Assembly: GCA_019775845.1 (NCBI GenBank)
Contig: JADQAV010000043.1
Span: forward strand, 124,001-188,000
Origin: Myrmaecium sp. VS I D KN 1
Taxonomy: Eukaryota > Ascomycota > Dothideomycetes > Valsariales > Valsariaceae
DNA length: 64,000 bases
Direction of reading: 5' to 3'
Both the position numbers and the translations under genes were made by a program. The notes beneath the pieces were generated by a model. That model had not been told where the DNA came from, ran no database searches, and saw nothing but the letters and a program-made list of their open reading frames with translations. Below are positions 54,607 through 64,000 of this stretch, piece by piece; within the stretch, counting starts at the first letter, position 1; every line of letters starts with the position of its first letter.

Positions 54607-56506
54607 TCACACCTTGACAATCTTGATTCCAGCCAGACACCAGCGACTTCCAATCAGGCAGCCCATTCCCAGAGCAAGACTGACCGCGCACGCAATCCAC
54701 ATCCAGAAACCCGTTCGATGATCCACCACCACCAGCGCCCCGCTGACAGGGCTCCCGATCAGCACCGCGATGCCCAACACCCACATGCCGAAGCCCATCT
54801 TGGCGCCCACCGTGCTCAGGTCGCTGTTCTGCGCCTGTTGCTGCAAGCTCACGCTGAACAGGCTCTGCACGCCCGCGCTCGCGATGCCGTAGCACGCGCC
54901 CCAGAAGACTACGGCGGTGAAGGACGTCCAGCCGGGCGCGGCGAGGAGGCACAGCAGGGACCCGAGCGCGAGGAACGGGATCATGGTGTTGATCGGACCC
55001 AGGAAGGCAGAGGACAGGTAGGCCGGGAGGAAGCGGGCCGGGAGGTTGAAGGCGAGCATCGCGAGCAGCGGCATGGAGGCTCGGTCCATGGCCAGCCCCG
55101 GAGGGCCGTCGAGGACCAGCGGGGTGAGCAGGTAGTATGGGGTGTACAGGGCGAGGAAGCTGAAGAACAGCCCGCCCAGCAGCAGCAGGTACGACGCCTC
55201 CGTGAAGATGGCCAAGCTGAACTTCTGCAACGGCGTCGGCGAGCGAGGTCCCGGCCGGACACGCATGAAGAAGGCCGGAAAGACCAGCGTGGCTGTGGCC
55301 AGGGTGCCGTTGACGAGCCATATGGACTTGAAGGTGTTGCGGGGCAGGAGCTGGCGCGCGATCAAGACGTATGAGATGGCGCCAACGCAGGCGCCCGAAG
55401 CGGACAGCGCGGTCGCCCATTCGGCCGCTTTACCACGGCGTTCCTGAACAGGAAACCAGCCGATGAGGGCCAGGAGGCCGGAGGTGAAGATGCCACTCAT
55501 GCCGAGTCCGGTGATAATCCCTTGGACAATGAAAGCCTGGACCCAAGTAGTACAATAGGCGGTGCCAAAAATGCCACCGATGAGAATGATACATCCACCC
55601 CGGAAGCCGACCTCGAAGGTCTGGCGGGGATAAGCATCGTAAAGCTTGCCAATCAGCGGGGACAGCAGCAGGAGAAGGGAGAGCTGGGTGGTCCCAATCC
55701 AGGTGATCTGTGAAAACGAGTTGTGTGACAAGAAGTGCACGTTGTAGTACGGGATATACAGTGCGAAGCAGAGATTGAGGCCGAAGGTATTAAAGATGAC
55801 GAAGAAGTAGAAAACCACCATGAGCCAGGCGCTTCTGGGGTCTACAGGTTTCGGGTCTTCCGAATCTACAGCCCGAGGGTCGTCCAAGGGTTTGAGAAAG
55901 AAGTCTGAAAAGCGGATGTCCGCGACAAGCTCCGGATCCAGAGGTTGGGTCCCTCGTTGAAAGACACTCAGCACCGTTCTGCGAGAAGCGAGCCATCGTC
56001 CGGGCTCTACGCTACGGTGAAGAGAAGGTCTGCCTAGGTATCGGGATATTGTGCGCCTGTGGAGAGGCCTGGGCGGCAGTTCCGTCGGAATGGGGCGCCA
56101 GCTCAGAGGCTCTGCTCCTTGATCGGGATTCATCTCCTGTACTTCCCCTTGAATGTCCCTCAGCACGTTGACTTCGCCGCTAAAGCTTACTCGAACGGGT
56201 TTAAGAATCGGTCTTACCTGGAATAGGGACAGCTCTGAGCTGCTGCGGGACCACGGGCTCGAACTCTGGGTTTGGAAACGCGTTGGGATACCGAACAGCT
56301 CGAAGGACTTCTGAGTCCGGGGCTCTGTCGGCCCTTACATTTTCGCGAGGAGAATAACCGTCGGGGGCCATGGCCAGCGAAGATTGTTTGGCGACAGGGA
56401 ACGTCGACGGACGGTGATTAGGATCCAACGCAGGGTCCATCTCTGATGAATTTACACACGTACGCAGACCGGCTTTCCGAGGCGTAGCTGGACGTGGAAA
56501 TGTCAT
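54607..56506 (-). CDS. MFS transporter, monocarboxylate-porter type
   Basis: A plasma-membrane or vacuolar permease of the major facilitator superfamily, closest in feel to the fungal monocarboxylate-transporter-like group; the substrate is unknown. I read two exons, 56506-56218 and 56147-54607, with a 70-nt intron (donor CAG then GTAAGA, branch-like GCTGAG, acceptor TTCAAG), giving 609 residues. The first 150 or so residues are hydrophilic and Pro/Arg-rich. The membrane part starts at SAWLMVVFYFFVIFNTFGLN and shows about 12 segments in two halves (for example TQLSLLLLLSPLIG, CIILIGGIFGTAY, LLLLGGLFFSFLALY, LALGSLLCLLA, WMWIACAVSLALGMG). WFPVQERRGKA lies in the loop where MCT-type proteins carry a WF..rRg motif. 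The ATG at 56506 is the best start of the upstream exon; an internal ATG at 56133 would give a shorter protein without splicing. Confidence 0.8.
54721..56148 (-). other. Membrane-spanning core of the MFS transporter
   Basis: Within these limits the second exon encodes all predicted membrane segments; the upstream exon encodes only hydrophilic residues. The hydrophilic first part probably lies in the cytosol. Confidence 0.5.
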
Positions 56507-57030
56507 GGGTGTTGTTGTCGTGGTGTAAAGATTTTGGAAAGCGTAAGCTTTTATGAAGGTAGGCAATGACGCCAAGGTGAAGGTGACAAGAAAGCGGCGC
56601 CCGTTTTTTGACTGTGACTGTAACTCGACCGAAAGCGACAAGCATTGTGAAGTCAATTCGTGAAAACTGACCAATGAAAGGGGCTAAGCCCCGTGACTTG
56701 AAGTAGCACTTCGCACCCAAAGACTGATGACGAATGGGAGCCCCGTCAAGTTCGTGGACAGTCCTGTGACACCTGAGAGAGCAAGCGAAGATGACCCAAA
56801 TAGTCTAGATTTTTTTTGTGCCCGCCCGCTGTATGATGATACAAAACCAAACGCCTTCGCGCCAGACTACCTGGCCTGCCATAACGATCCATCTTTGAAG
56901 GGAAACCAGGATGACGATAAAGAACGCATGTAGATCAAAACGACAACAAGAGAAAAAAGAGATGATGGTAAGGAAAACGAAGATCAAAAAGAAACATCCC
57001 CGACGGAGAGTCGGCTATAAAGACATCTTC

Positions 57031-57137
57031 TTAGAAGATAGAGTTGACCAAGTTGGAACCCGCGGTCGCACCTGGAAATCGCAAGAATCAGCACGTTTAG
57101 AAGATGGAGTTAACAATGTTCGATCCGATGGTCGCAC
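57031..57137 (-). repeat. Tandem duplication of the last 41 coding nt of the SH3 gene
   Basis: The 41 nt from GTGCGACC to the stop codon (57137-57097) are repeated at 57071-57031 after a 25-nt spacer holding a branch site (GCTGATT) and acceptor (TTTCCAG). The copies encode ATIGSNIVNSIF and ATAGSNLVNSIF. Of six differing codons, four are synonymous. Confidence 0.9.
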
Positions 57138-57877
57138 CAGCTCCAAAGATAGCGGCATTGCCCAGCTTCTTGCCGAACTTCTTGCCCATTTCCGCGCCCT
57201 TGCTGTCCTTCTGCGGCTGCTGCTCCCCGTTGCTGCCACCGCCCTGAGCGACCTCGAGAGGCACGTTGCCGTAGTTGGTGCCTGGATAGGCCGGTCCCTT
57301 GTTCTCCTCGACCCGAACGTAGCTGCGAGGGAAGATACCCTCCATGCCGCTGCGTTCACTGCGGCCCTTCCACCACTCGTTATTCATGTACTCCGTCACG
57401 GCGATACGATCGTTGGGCATCAAAGCTAAGTCGCCTGCGTCCTGGGCGTTGTATGTGTACAGGGCCGTGGCATAAGTGAGAACGACAGGCGCCGCGGGAG
57501 GAACAGGATACGCCGGCGGAGGAGGGTTATGGTTCACGGGCTGTGGAGTTGGCTGAGGGGTGTAATAGCCAGCCTTCTCATGCTCAGCGGCAGGGGCAGG
57601 GGCAGGGTTGTTGCTCTGGATCGAGAGGTTCTGGAGAGGAGCAACAGGGGCATCGGGTATGGCGGAGTTAGGAGCAGCAGCATTGGCCTCGGGGAGCTGG
57701 GAGAGAATATTTGAGAGTTGCGAGGGAGTCAAGACCTTCGCATCGGCAAGAAACTCGAGTTCCTGGAGTGAGATATCAGTGACTGCTTCACTTCCAGCCT
57801 GCGGAAGACAATCTTACCGCCCGGACAGTCCGGAGCGACCGGTTGATCATGGCCTGAGTGAGATTTTCGTAGGACAT
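57031..57877 (-). CDS. LSB1/PIN3-like SH3-domain protein with duplicated terminal coding segment
   Basis: Resembles yeast Lsb1 and Pin3/Lsb2, SH3 proteins that bind Las17/WASP and act in actin patches, endocytosis and prion induction. Exon 1 is 57877-57818, the intron 57817-57763, and exon 2 starts at 57762. The N-terminus (MINRSLRTVRAELEFLADAK, with residues before it) matches the family's helical start. The Pro-rich linker is followed by an SH3 domain at about residues 116-172 (ALYTYNAQDAGDL, NNEWWKGR, GIFPRSYV) and a basic tail (GKKFGKKLGNAAIFGAGA). Two 3' forms are possible. Read straight, the frame stops at 57097. If the 66-nt intron 57137-57072 is removed, the last exon is 57071-57031. 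Both give exactly 241 residues, ending GATIGSNIVNSIF or GATAGSNLVNSIF. See the findings. Confidence 0.85.
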
Positions 57878-58508
57878 CGTAGGCGGTTGCTCTCGACGTG
57901 AGTTGAATGGAGCGGACAATTGTACTGTACGGGTATATGGAAAAAAAGACCAACGAACGTGTGGGAAGCTGAAAGCTGTGAGATGTAGGAGGGAAGGTGG
58001 TTTGACGGCGGGCGGGCGAGGGATGTGGAGAACCGTTAGGGCCGCCCATCTGCGTGGCTTGTGGCTGTGCCCGCGGTAGGGCAGCGGTTCTAGGCTATCT
58101 TGAGCATCGCCGCCGTGGGGTCCAGCACAATGACAACACGCAACAGGCTGAGCATCGGAAGCGTAGAATTTTTTGGTCTTCCATACAAAATGACGCTCTA
58201 TCATCCTCCAGAGATTTTATTTACATGGTCCAGTGCCCGGATGTATTGCAAACATTTTAGCCAGGTGTTCACCTATTGCGAATATACGAGGCTGGAAAAT
58301 GAAAACCAAATAACTAGATAAATAATCAAGGGAACGAGAGGGATCGCGCGAGTAGGCAGGTGTAACTACCCTAAGGAAGCACGCATGAAGAAAAAAGATA
58401 TGAACGTGTCTTGAGATGGTATTGCAATAGATTTCCGAATTTATATATACATAACCTCACTTACGCTGTACATATCATAACAGCTTGATGCTTGTTCCAC
58501 CGTGAGCA
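57878..58508. other. Intergenic region, no gene seen
   Basis: Left part is the promoter of the SH3 gene (reading left), right part the 3' side of the dehydrogenase gene, which is AT-rich near 58240-58330 and 58430-58480. No further feature was recognised. Confidence 0.35.
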
Positions 58509-59306
58509 CTACTGACCGCTCAGCAACTTCTGGAACATCTCCAACTGCTGCTGGTAAAGATCCCGTCTCGTGTGCTCGAACGCCTCATACGCGCGCTTCG
58601 CCATCCCGACCGGGATCTCCTCCTCGCCCTTGGCCAGCGCAGCCCACGTCTCCTCGGTGAAGTCCTTCAAAGGCATCCCGATCTTGCTTCCGCCCTTGAC
58701 GTCCGGCTGGTGCTTCTCATCGTGGAGCTCCGTCTGCACGGCGGGCGGGAAGATCTCGACGACCTTGACGTCGCCAGGCCCACCCTGGAGCTGGGTCCGC
58801 AACGACAGGATCCAGTGGTGGAGGGCCGCCTTGCTGGCGCAGTAGTTGGGGCAGCGCGGGATGGGCACGAGCGCCAGGCCGGAGGTGGTGTAGATGAGGG
58901 CGGTCGGGTTGGTCTGCTTCTGCAGGTGCGGAAGGATCGCCACGGTGAAGTGGATGTAGGAGAGGTAGTTGGTGGTCAGCTCTTCGTTGAGCAGGTTCAG
59001 GTCCACTGTGTCCGGTTTGGAGAAGTCGAAGCCGCGCTGGATGCCCGAGTTCAGCAACACGCAGTCGATGTCGGGGTGTTGCTTGGTGATCTCGGCGACG
59101 AACTGGGGGAGCTGGTCCAGCTTGGTGAGGTCGAGGACGGCGGCGCTGGCCTTGTCGGGGTGCTGAGAAACGAACTTGTCGAGGTTCTCCTTGCGGCGTC
59201 CGGTTACGATCACGGACTTGCCTTCAGAGACGAACTGCTCGGCCAAAGCCCACCCGATGCCGGATGTCGCACCGAGAATGAGGATCTTCTTGTACGGAAA
59301 GCTCAT
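58509..59306 (-). CDS. Short-chain dehydrogenase/reductase (classical SDR, DltE-like)
   Basis: An NAD(P)-dependent oxidoreductase of unknown substrate, 265 residues, single exon, the usual size of a classical SDR. The Rossmann start is ILILGATSGIGWALAEQF with the TGxxxGxG-type glycines. VTGRRKENLDKF follows the second strand; the Arg pair there suggests NADP(H) preference. LLNSGIQRG occupies the NAG position, and the catalytic set is TSG (Ser) with YCASKAALH (YxxxK). The C-terminal part (EIFPPAVQTELH) matches the DltE-like group. There is no signal peptide or membrane segment, so it is probably cytosolic. The ATG at 59306 immediately precedes the nucleotide-binding strand, and a TATAAA lies about 110 bp upstream. 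Confidence 0.9.
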   Translation of the reverse strand: MSFPYKKILILGATSGIGWALAEQFVSEGKSVIVTGRRKENLDKFVSQHPDKASAAVLDLTKLDQLPQFVAEITKQHPDIDCVLLNSGIQRGFDFSKPDTVDLNLLNEELTTNYLSYIHFTVAILPHLQKQTNPTALIYTTSGLALVPIPRCPNYCASKAALHHWILSLRTQLQGGPGDVKVVEIFPPAVQTELHDEKHQPDVKGGSKIGMPLKDFTEETWAALAKGEEEIPVGMAKRAYEAFEHTRRDLYQQQLEMFQKLLSGQ

Positions 59307-60163
59307 GATGGATGTGATGTCAATGGTAACGACGAGCGAACAGGATTGTAGAGGTTAAGACAGATAGGCTGAATGTGGTTTTTGGAGATAATTTGACCAA
59401 GTGGAGGCAGTCAACTCTTTATAGAAGTCCATGGAATTCACGGCATTCATGATTGCCGACAGCATAGTCTGAAGCACACTGCACAATGTCAACGTCACGG
59501 AGTCCCAGGTACCGGAACACCGTTGCTAGCCTCGGGGATAAAGGAGGGGATAAGGCCCGCCCTCTTCGACCACTTTACCAAGTAGAAAGCCCTCGGGAAG
59601 AAACCGGACAGGACGATTCCCGCTGCTACAGAACTTCTATACAGCAAAGACAGACTCGAAGCAACATGATATAGCCAGAGAGGAGATCTTCGTATTTAGC
59701 TATGGATTCGGAAACGAAGGATTTCCGCCAGAGCCTCACATGCGGGCGGGAAGGATTGCAGGATCGGCCAGCTAAGCGAAGCAAGCGGAGATAAGCACTT
59801 ACAGCCGACCTGCCCACGATCGATAGCTCTCGGCATCGGCTTCTCGTGACTCCGTGATCTGTTTATACTGGATGGATTCCTGTGAATTATAATAAACGCG
59901 GAAGATCTGGTTCGAAGCTTGTTGATGGTTGCCGTAAGGCGAGAAATCATCCAAGCTTGTCCAGTGCCCTGAATCGAATGTTCCAAACTCGTTCAATCCT
60001 GACTCTTCAACAGCACCGGGATCCTTGCTCCAGAACTTTAACAGCACATCGACCGATTATGTTGATGTCTACTACCCAAGCGAACAACAGGACGGACGTT
60101 CGGCGATGAATCATTAGGTGAAAGGGGATACGGATAGATGCTCCACCACGCATGGCCATCTGC
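59307..60163. other. Intergenic region, no gene seen
   Basis: Promoter of the SDR gene (reading left) and 3' side of the dysferlin-domain gene. Only the TATA box at 59415-59423 stands out. Confidence 0.35.
59415..59423 (-). promoter_or_regulatory. TATA box of the SDR gene
   Basis: On the minus strand TATAAAGAG at 59423-59415 lies about 110 bp upstream of the ATG at 59306. Confidence 0.5.
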
Positions 60164-61537
60164 TCAATCCACATCCAGCTCCTTCGCCGCGTCCCTAATC
60201 GCCGGCGGCGGATTGTTTTCCCTCATATCCTCCCTCTCGGGCGCAGGCGGCCCTGTATCATCCAGACCCTGCCAGCCGTGACCCCATCCATGGTTCTCAT
60301 CCGTAGCAGTGGGCGCGTTGCCTTCCCGCACCATCTGCTTGATATCGCTCCAGTACTCCAGCCGCTTGCATTCCCGATCCGCTGCTTCCACACCGCGAAG
60401 CAGATGGTCGATTCGGCGCTGCTCGACCGGATCTTCTGGCTCGCCGCGGCGGTCGTGCTCGGTACGGTGACGGGAGGCTTCGTCGAAAGTCTGTGTGAGA
60501 AGGCTGAGGAGCTGCCGACGCGAGTCTTGAAACACCAGCGTGGCCATGATGTCGGGCATCTACAATAACAGCAATGTTAGCGGGAAGCACTAGCATGAGC
60601 CACAGCAGTCAGATCGTCTTACCTTCTCTGCTAGATAATGCAGCTCCTCCCCGCCTTCCTCCAGATACCGCTTGACCGTAGCGATCTTCTCCCTATCCAC
60701 AGAGGCTTTCTTGAGCCGCTTGAACAGTATGCCCACGTTGTTCACCTCTTCATCTTCGTCGACAATATCCTTTCGCGCGGCCAACGCCGTGAGATTCCCC
60801 GCCATGGTGCTAGGCGCAAAGCTCGTCCCCCGGCTTTGAGCCGTTCTCGTTCTCCCCAGTAAGCTTGTGCTCTCGCCCGCCACACCCCTCTCTGTTAGCC
60901 TCCCAGTCTTCTCATCCAGTCCCTTCTTCACCCTTAGTCTCACCCATCTTCGCCGCCTTACGAAGCCGTTCCACCAATGATGTTTACCCTTCCAGTCGCC
61001 CCCGAAACCTTTGAACAATTTCCCTACCCCCTTTGCCCGTTGTACACCTCCGAAGCTAAAAGCGTACACCCACCCTTCCTCGTCGCAGTCCCCACCCATG
61101 TCAACATACCACATCTTCCATGCCCATTCCCACGAGGGATCAGGAACTTGTGCATTGGTGATGTCAACCGGGGAAGGTCGGCCATTGAGGGTTGTCCATG
61201 CGGGAGGATCGAAGTTCAGGAGACTGCTGGAGGAGAATGTTGGGACTCCAAGGATGAAGAACCCTCGCTGGTTCTCATAGAGCACTTCAAGGTGAGAGGT
61301 AGGTGTCGGTGTCGTTGTCGGCTCGGCTGTAGATGTCCGGGCGGAGCGACGAGGCGAGGTGCGGGAGGATATTACGGAGCGCGCGGGAGAAGGGGACAGA
61401 AATCGGTGTCTTCGAGATGATTCGGAGCGGCGCGTAGATGTGCGTGTCGGCTCGGGTGATATCGAAAGCGATGGCGATTGTGCGCGTGTGCGGTCTTCGT
61501 TGTCCAGGAGGCGGATCTGGGACGCCGCTTCGGCCAT
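60164..61537 (-). CDS. Dysferlin-domain protein (Spo73/Mug65, peroxin Pex23/24-like)
   Basis: Two exons, 61537-60623 and 60559-60164, with a 63-nt intron (GAAAAG-type end then GTAAGA, acceptor TTGTAG), give 436 residues. The N-terminal 80 residues are Ser/Arg/Thr-rich and disordered. The dysferlin pair lies at about 82-215: VLYENQRGFFILGVPTFS, then DPSWEWAWKMWYVDMG with EEGWVYAFSFGG (N part) and HHWWNGFVRRRRWVRLRVKK (C part). The same pattern is found in yeast Spo73, fission yeast Mug65 (meiosis and spore-membrane formation) and in the Pex30-type ER/peroxisome proteins. No membrane segment is evident, which favours the Spo73/Mug65 type over Pex30. The acidic, charged C-terminal half looks helical. 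It is divergent from the small gene at 62166 with a 628-bp shared promoter region. Confidence 0.75.
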
Positions 61538-62165
61538 GGCGTGCGAGTCCAGTAGTCGGAGGAAGGACGTGAGGAGGAAGAGCAGAATAGCAATGCGGCA
61601 GAACGCGACGAGTAAACACTATAACGAAGTGCAAGGGATAGCAGTCTCAGGTGTGTCGTGATGTTAAGGAGGTGGAAAGCGAGGCGGTGCGGTAATGTCG
61701 GTTGCAACAAGCTCGTGCACCCCCTTTCAGCGATCGAATGGCTCGATACGCCTGCGAAACACCATGGAACCGTAGAGTTGTATCCACGGCGATGCGAGAT
61801 CAATAGCGTGGAGTTTTCCCAGGACCCCACGGACCCTCACCAGCCCCATGATGTCGATGGTTGAACCGGTGGGTCTTGTCGTCGGCCGGCCTCGCACTCG
61901 GGCTGGGAGAACGAAAGGTGGTGACATCATTCCTTGGCGGTTCACAGGACCAGGGCTGGCATCATCCCGTTCGTCCCCAGACGAGGCCAACACCTGACGC
62001 ACCTGACACCCCGCCCCTTCATAAGCGCTTCTGTCCTCCCTTCGCCATCGCCATCCCATATTCACTACATACCATTCACACCCCTCCAATCGCATCAGAC
62101 CTGATTTCATTTGCGCTTCAGCATTCTCGAGCTATTCCCATCCTCTAATCCCTTCGACCACCACC
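61538..62165. promoter_or_regulatory. Shared promoter region of two divergent genes
   Basis: It separates the ATG of the dysferlin-domain gene (reading left) from that of the CWH-like gene (reading right). The right end is C/T-rich (about 62030-62160). No TATA box was found. Confidence 0.4.
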
Positions 62166-62779
62166 ATGCCATCTTCCAGAGCAGTCACGGTCGCAGGCCT
62201 CGCAGCCGCAGGCGGCGTAGGATACTATCTGTACCAAGCCGGCGGCAGTCCATCCGTCGCCGAGAAGAAGTTTGAGCGTACGTTCTCTCCTGATGGGTCG
62301 CGCATCTTCCACTCCGTCGACTCCGCCTTCGTATCAGGAACCGAGCTAACATCCTCCTTCCCCGCAAAACAGACGACGCCGCCAAGCTCTCCAGCACCAT
62401 CCGCGCCGAGCTCCCGGGCAGAGAGAAGGAAGTCAAGACGCAGGGCAAGATCTACGCGGAAGAGGCCGGGCAGAAGATCGACCGCGCGGTATGTGATCCA
62501 GCGCAATCATCGCCGAGGACCAGAGAGGACTCGAAACAACACAACGGGACAGAGACTGACACCTGACCATTGCAGCTTGAGGAGGCCCGCGCCCAGACCC
62601 GGCAGTTCGACAAGACCCTGGAACAGTACCGTGCCGAGGCCGAGAAGAAGATCGAAGCTTTTAACTCTGAAGCCCGCAAGGAGGTCAACCAGGTCGTCGA
62701 CAAGTTTGACCACACGGTCGAGAAGAAGGCGAGCGAGGCGAAGGGCTGGTTCAGCGGTTGGTTCGGCGGAAGCAAGTAA
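62166..62779 (+). CDS. Small 'calcofluor white hypersensitive'-type protein
   Basis: Three exons, 62166-62277, 62373-62488 and 62576-62779, in consistent phase, give 143 residues. The N-terminus has one hydrophobic helix (VAGLAAAGGVGYYLYQAGG) that may anchor the protein in a mitochondrial or other membrane. Long charged helices follow with regular Ala/Glu/Lys spacing (LEEARAQTRQFDKTLEQY, EKKIEAFNSEARKEVNQV), probably a coiled coil, then an aromatic end WFSGWFGGSK. This layout and the GWFGGSK tail match fungal proteins catalogued as calcofluor white hypersensitive protein precursors. A biochemical function is not known to me. The start context is CACCATGCC. The gene converges on ilv5. Confidence 0.8.
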
Positions 62780-63372
62780 AGGCGAAGATGCCTCCCGGAT
62801 ATCCCTATGGAACACGTTATGATGTTAGGATAATGGATTATGGTCGTTATGCAAAGGGCGGGCGCGTGTCTGGATGAATGCTCAAGCCGGACAAGAGGAC
62901 GTACCGCCTGGCTTGGTGTATGCTTGTGGTTTGACGTTATGCGATAGATACCTCTTTTGACACTGCCAACCAGATGCATGCTTGATTCCTCAGCATGTCC
63001 TTTGTCGACCCGTCTTTATGAAGCCTCACCATCACCATCATGCAGTCAGTCGATAGCAGGCCAAATGTGAAGAAAGACATCATTCATTTATGCTTCCAAT
63101 CAGTCCATGGGGTCTCATCCATTTCAACAGACATGCTTTTTCATGCTTCCGAAACCCAGCGACTGACTTGTCGTACTCCAAAGAGTGAGAAATGCTAAGA
63201 TCAAGACGTGAAATAGAAAAACGCCACCCTGGTCATCCCATGCCAAGAGGTTTTGGTAATTTACAAGATTTTTTCCATCCCGGCAGCCGTGGTATGTGAA
63301 TCAAGATTACAAGAGAGAAGCGACGGCCGCTTTGTTGCTTCTCGTCTCATATGGTCATGACGAGGCAGAAGT
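62780..63372. other. Convergent intergenic region, no gene seen
   Basis: This carries the 3' sides of the CWH-like gene and ilv5. No coding region, repeat or RNA gene was recognised. Confidence 0.4.
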
Positions 63373-64000
63373 TTACTTCTGGTTCTCGGGACGGAGAGAG
63401 CGGACGGCCTTGCCGGCGCGCCAGATCTCGAGGTTGGCAATCTCATCCATCTCCTTCTGGTACTTCTCACGGTAGTCAGGAGCGGAGTTGTACTCGAGGG
63501 AGCGCTTGGTCTCGGAGCCGTCGGCAACGGAGTCGTAAAGGTCGTTGAAAACGGGCTTCAAGGTCTCCTTGAAGCGCTTGCTCCAGTCGATAGCACCGCG
63601 ACGGGCGGTGGTGGAGCAGGCGGCGTACATGTAGTCCATACCGTACTGGCCAATCAAGGGGTACAGGGACTGGGTAGCCTCCTCAACGGTCTCGTTGAAG
63701 GCCTCGCTGGGGCTGTGGCCACGCTCACGGAGGACCTCGTACTGGGCGAGGAACATACCGTGGATACCACCCATCAAGCAGCCACGCTCACCGTAGAGGT
63801 CAGAGTAGACCTCCTTCTCGAAGGTGGTCTTGTAGAGGTAGCCAGAGCCGACAGCGACACCAAGGGCGACGGCCTTCTCCTCGGCCTTGCCAGTCACATC
63901 CTGGTAAACGGCGATGGAGGAGTTGATACCACGGCCCTCACGGAAGAGGGTGCGGACGGTACGGCCGGAACCCTTGGGGGCAACAAGGATGACATCAATG
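63373..64000 (-). CDS. ilv5: Acetohydroxyacid reductoisomerase (KARI), C-terminal part, cut by the window edge
   Basis: Second common step of valine/isoleucine synthesis, in mitochondria: NADPH-dependent isomeroreduction of acetolactate or acetohydroxybutyrate with magnesium. The 208 residues in view run open to the window edge. They hold VILVAPKGSGRTVR and LFREGRGINSS, and AVALGVAVGSGYLYKTTFEK. The catalytic stretch follows: EVYSDLYGERGCLMGGIHGM with the metal-binding Glu/Asp helix, and later EEATQSLYPLIGQYGMDYMY. The C-terminus (RAGKAVRSLRPENQK) is complete. Codon use is strongly C-ending, as expected for an abundant housekeeping enzyme. No intron lies in the visible part. The N-terminal Rossmann domain and import sequence lie beyond position 64000. 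Confidence 0.96.
   Translation of the reverse strand, partial: IDVILVAPKGSGRTVRTLFREGRGINSSIAVYQDVTGKAEEKAVALGVAVGSGYLYKTTFEKEVYSDLYGERGCLMGGIHGMFLAQYEVLRERGHSPSEAFNETVEEATQSLYPLIGQYGMDYMYAACSTTARRGAIDWSKRFKETLKPVFNDLYDSVADGSETKRSLEYNSAPDYREKYQKEMDEIANLEIWRAGKAVRSLRPENQK

Overview
The window is genomic DNA of a filamentous ascomycete (Pezizomycotina). The genes carry short spliceosomal introns of about 45-90 bp with GTRNGY-type donors and CTRAY branch sites, promoters are pyrimidine-rich, third codon positions are G/C-rich, and the gene set is fungal: a class III chitin synthase, a GH81 glucanase, an AA11 LPMO, a WOPR regulator and a cupin oxalate decarboxylase. The chitin synthase is of the Aspergillus chsB/chsG type, so a eurotiomycete or close relative is my best guess; the sequence alone does not fix the genus.

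Layout. 0-12 kb is gene-dense: class III chitin synthase (+), a small unrecognised gene (+), mitoribosomal protein mL58 (+), a DUG1-type M20 dipeptidase (-) and a Cdt1-like replication licensing factor (-). 12-17 kb holds a very large secreted GH81 endo-1,3-beta-glucanase (-). A gene-free stretch with a short assembly gap follows, then a disordered Ser/Pro protein (-) at 19-21 kb. 22-30.5 kb carries three + strand genes: a chitin-type AA11 LPMO, a secreted bicupin oxalate decarboxylase with eight exons, and a whole-looking copia-type Gag-like ORF with a polyglutamine tract. 30.4-38.2 kb is a desert, followed by a small secreted Lys/His-rich protein (+) and, convergent to it, a Gti1/Pac2 (WOPR) transcription factor (-, 41.0-42.4 kb). 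Upstream of the WOPR gene lie about 12 kb without a recognisable gene. 54.6-64 kb is dense again: an MFS monocarboxylate-type transporter (-), an LSB1/PIN3-like SH3 protein (-), a short-chain dehydrogenase (-), a dysferlin-domain Spo73/Mug65-like protein (-), a small 'calcofluor white hypersensitive'-type protein (+), and the 3' end of acetohydroxyacid reductoisomerase (ilv5, -) running off the window.

Several genes share a cell-wall or secretion theme (chitin synthase, GH81, AA11, oxalate decarboxylase, small secreted protein, CWH-like protein), but orientation and spacing give no sign of a co-regulated cluster. The most interesting signal is at the 3' end of the SH3 gene. The last 41 nt of the coding sequence, including the stop codon, are duplicated in tandem so that the first copy forms the start of a well-formed 66-nt intron. 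Splicing or retaining that intron gives two proteins of identical length and near-identical C-termini, and four of the six codon differences between the copies are synonymous. The second point of note is the exceptionally long upstream region of the WOPR regulator.
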